Positions 5,312-5,910 of a stretch of 5,910 nucleotides of DNA are shown piece by piece. The first letter of the stretch is position 1, and every line of letters starts with the position of its first letter. The position numbers were made by a program, and so were the translations under genes. The notes under the pieces were generated by a model. That model was not told the origin of the DNA. It saw nothing but the letters and a program-made list of their open reading frames with translations, and did no database searches. Origin of the DNA: Phytoactinopolyspora endophytica (lineage in GTDB: Bacteria > Actinomycetota > Actinomycetes > Jiangellales > Jiangellaceae); NCBI RefSeq assembly GCF_004138495.1, contig NZ_ML142857.1:95202-101111 (forward strand). Reading direction: 5' to 3'.

Positions 5312-5910
5312 ATGCAAAGTTCTAAGGTCACGTACGGTCTCCTGCTCCGAAGCCGCGGGCGATGGGTCGACCTCCTGGCAGGTGGAGTAGCCAGAATGCC
5401 GTTGGCCGGCGCTGGAGTGGTGATCGTCATCGCGACGAGCGCAGCCGGCCACACCTACTCGTCCGCAGGCATCTGCGCCGCCCTTTATGTGTTGTGCACC
5501 GCCATCGTCTCTCCGCAACTTGGCCGAGCGATGGACGTGGTCGGGCAGCGCATAGTGCTGCTCGCGGCAGCCGCGGTCCAAGCCTCGGCGCTACTCCTGC
5601 TGTGCCTGCTGGCCCAGCGGAACGCACCGTTGTGGGCGATCGCGGGTTCCTCGATGATGATCGGCTTGTCCGGCGTGGATATCGGGGCCACGGTGCGGGC
5701 ACGCTGGGCCATTCGGGAGAACGATCCTGCTCGGCGCAGGGTGGCGTCCATGCTCGAATCGGTAGTCGATGAGGCGGTCTTCATCGTCACCGCGCCGATT
5801 GTGACTCTCGTTGCCGTTCTGGGCGGGGCGTGGGCGCCGGCCGCCATCGCCTTAGGTCCGCTTCTCGGTTCGACCACTTTGGCCGTTTCCGCCCCTGCCG
5901 GCTCGGTGCG
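5312..5910 (+). CDS. MFS transporter, 3' end outside the window
   Basis: This frame stays open from ATG 5312 to the window edge (199 codons) and encodes the N-terminal half of a major facilitator protein. The start RSRGRWVDLLAGGVARMPLA (14-33) leads into helix 1. A motif-A-like loop between helices 2 and 3 reads GRAMDVVGQR (71-80, usual form GxLaDrxGrR). Further hydrophobic segments lie near 55-69, 81-100, 106-122 and 155-172. The segment RARWAIRENDPARRR (129-143), followed by ASMLESVVDEAVFIV (145-159), matches a motif I associate with actinobacterial MFS exporters. An in-frame TAG at 5276 excludes an earlier ATG or GTG start. No good ribosome site precedes 5312; ATG 5396 has a better one (GGTGGAG, 5381-5387) but would remove conserved N-terminal residues. 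Third-position GC is lower than in the efflux operon, and codon 181 is the rare TTA. Substrate is unknown. Confidence 0.85.
   Translation, partial: MQSSKVTYGLLLRSRGRWVDLLAGGVARMPLAGAGVVIVIATSAAGHTYSSAGICAALYVLCTAIVSPQLGRAMDVVGQRIVLLAAAAVQASALLLLCLLAQRNAPLWAIAGSSMMIGLSGVDIGATVRARWAIRENDPARRRVASMLESVVDEAVFIVTAPIVTLVAVLGGAWAPAAIALGPLLGSTTLAVSAPAGSV

Noticed and set aside
5320..5327. TTCTAAGG resembling the operator word TTCTCAGG at 1041
   Set aside because: It is a single copy with no 11-bp-phased partner, and it sits just inside the MFS coding sequence.
4916..5581. Minus-strand open frame of 221 codons across the intergenic region
   Set aside because: It overlaps the end of the permease and the start of the MFS gene on the other strand and shows no family resemblance. 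Openness across the non-coding part is explained by GC richness.
5362..5772. Plus-strand frame of 136 codons near the right edge
   Set aside because: It is a shadow of the MFS frame that starts at 5312, which has the hydrophobic segments and motif-A-like loop.
1..5910. CRISPR array, tRNA/rRNA, transposase or toxin-antitoxin genes
   Set aside because: I saw no regularly spaced long repeats, no tRNA-like cloverleaf with its conserved loop bases, and no protein with the relevant motifs on either strand.

Overview
The window looks like chromosome from a high-GC actinomycete. It is very GC-rich, with a strong G/C third-position bias in its first 5 kb. It uses a GTG start and short overlapping gene junctions. 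Its protein families are also actinobacterial in style: an MprB-like sensor kinase, a lipoprotein with C-x-R-x-x-G...PDP repeats, and an efflux adaptor carrying a peptidoglycan-binding-like domain. A genus cannot be fixed from the sequence alone; a Pseudonocardiales-type organism is only a guess.

Layout on the + strand: (1) the 3' part of a sensor histidine kinase gene (1-1080), whose response regulator is presumably just upstream, outside the window; (2) a 107-bp gap (1081-1187), entered by four 11-bp-phased direct repeats at the kinase 3' end (1041-1084) and holding a strong GC hairpin; (3) a four-gene operon with stop/start overlaps: lipoprotein (1188-1898), MacA/HlyD-like adaptor (1895-3040), ABC ATPase (3037-3747) and MacB/FtsX-like permease (3744-4973); (4) a 338-bp intergenic region (4974-5311) with a long near-perfect hairpin, a small palindrome and several short direct repeats; (5) the 5' part of an MFS transporter gene (5312 to window end), which is open at the right edge and has a lower third-position GC than the efflux operon.

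How it may work together (inference): the kinase senses an envelope signal, and its OmpR-family partner binds the phased repeats and switches on the lipoprotein-adaptor-ATPase-permease operon. The ATPase and permease form a MacB-type transporter split over two polypeptides. The membrane-anchored adaptor sits on its outer face and may contact the cell wall through the peptidoglycan-binding-like domain that occupies the place of the TolC-docking hairpin of Gram-negative MacA. The lipoprotein, with two copies of a two-cysteine module, is an uncharacterised extracytoplasmic partner. The substrate cannot be read from the sequence. The best leads are the phased operator inside the kinase gene, the domain swap in the adaptor, the duplicated lipoprotein module and the self-palindromic hairpin after the operon. 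Nothing here can be called a wholly new system on sequence alone.
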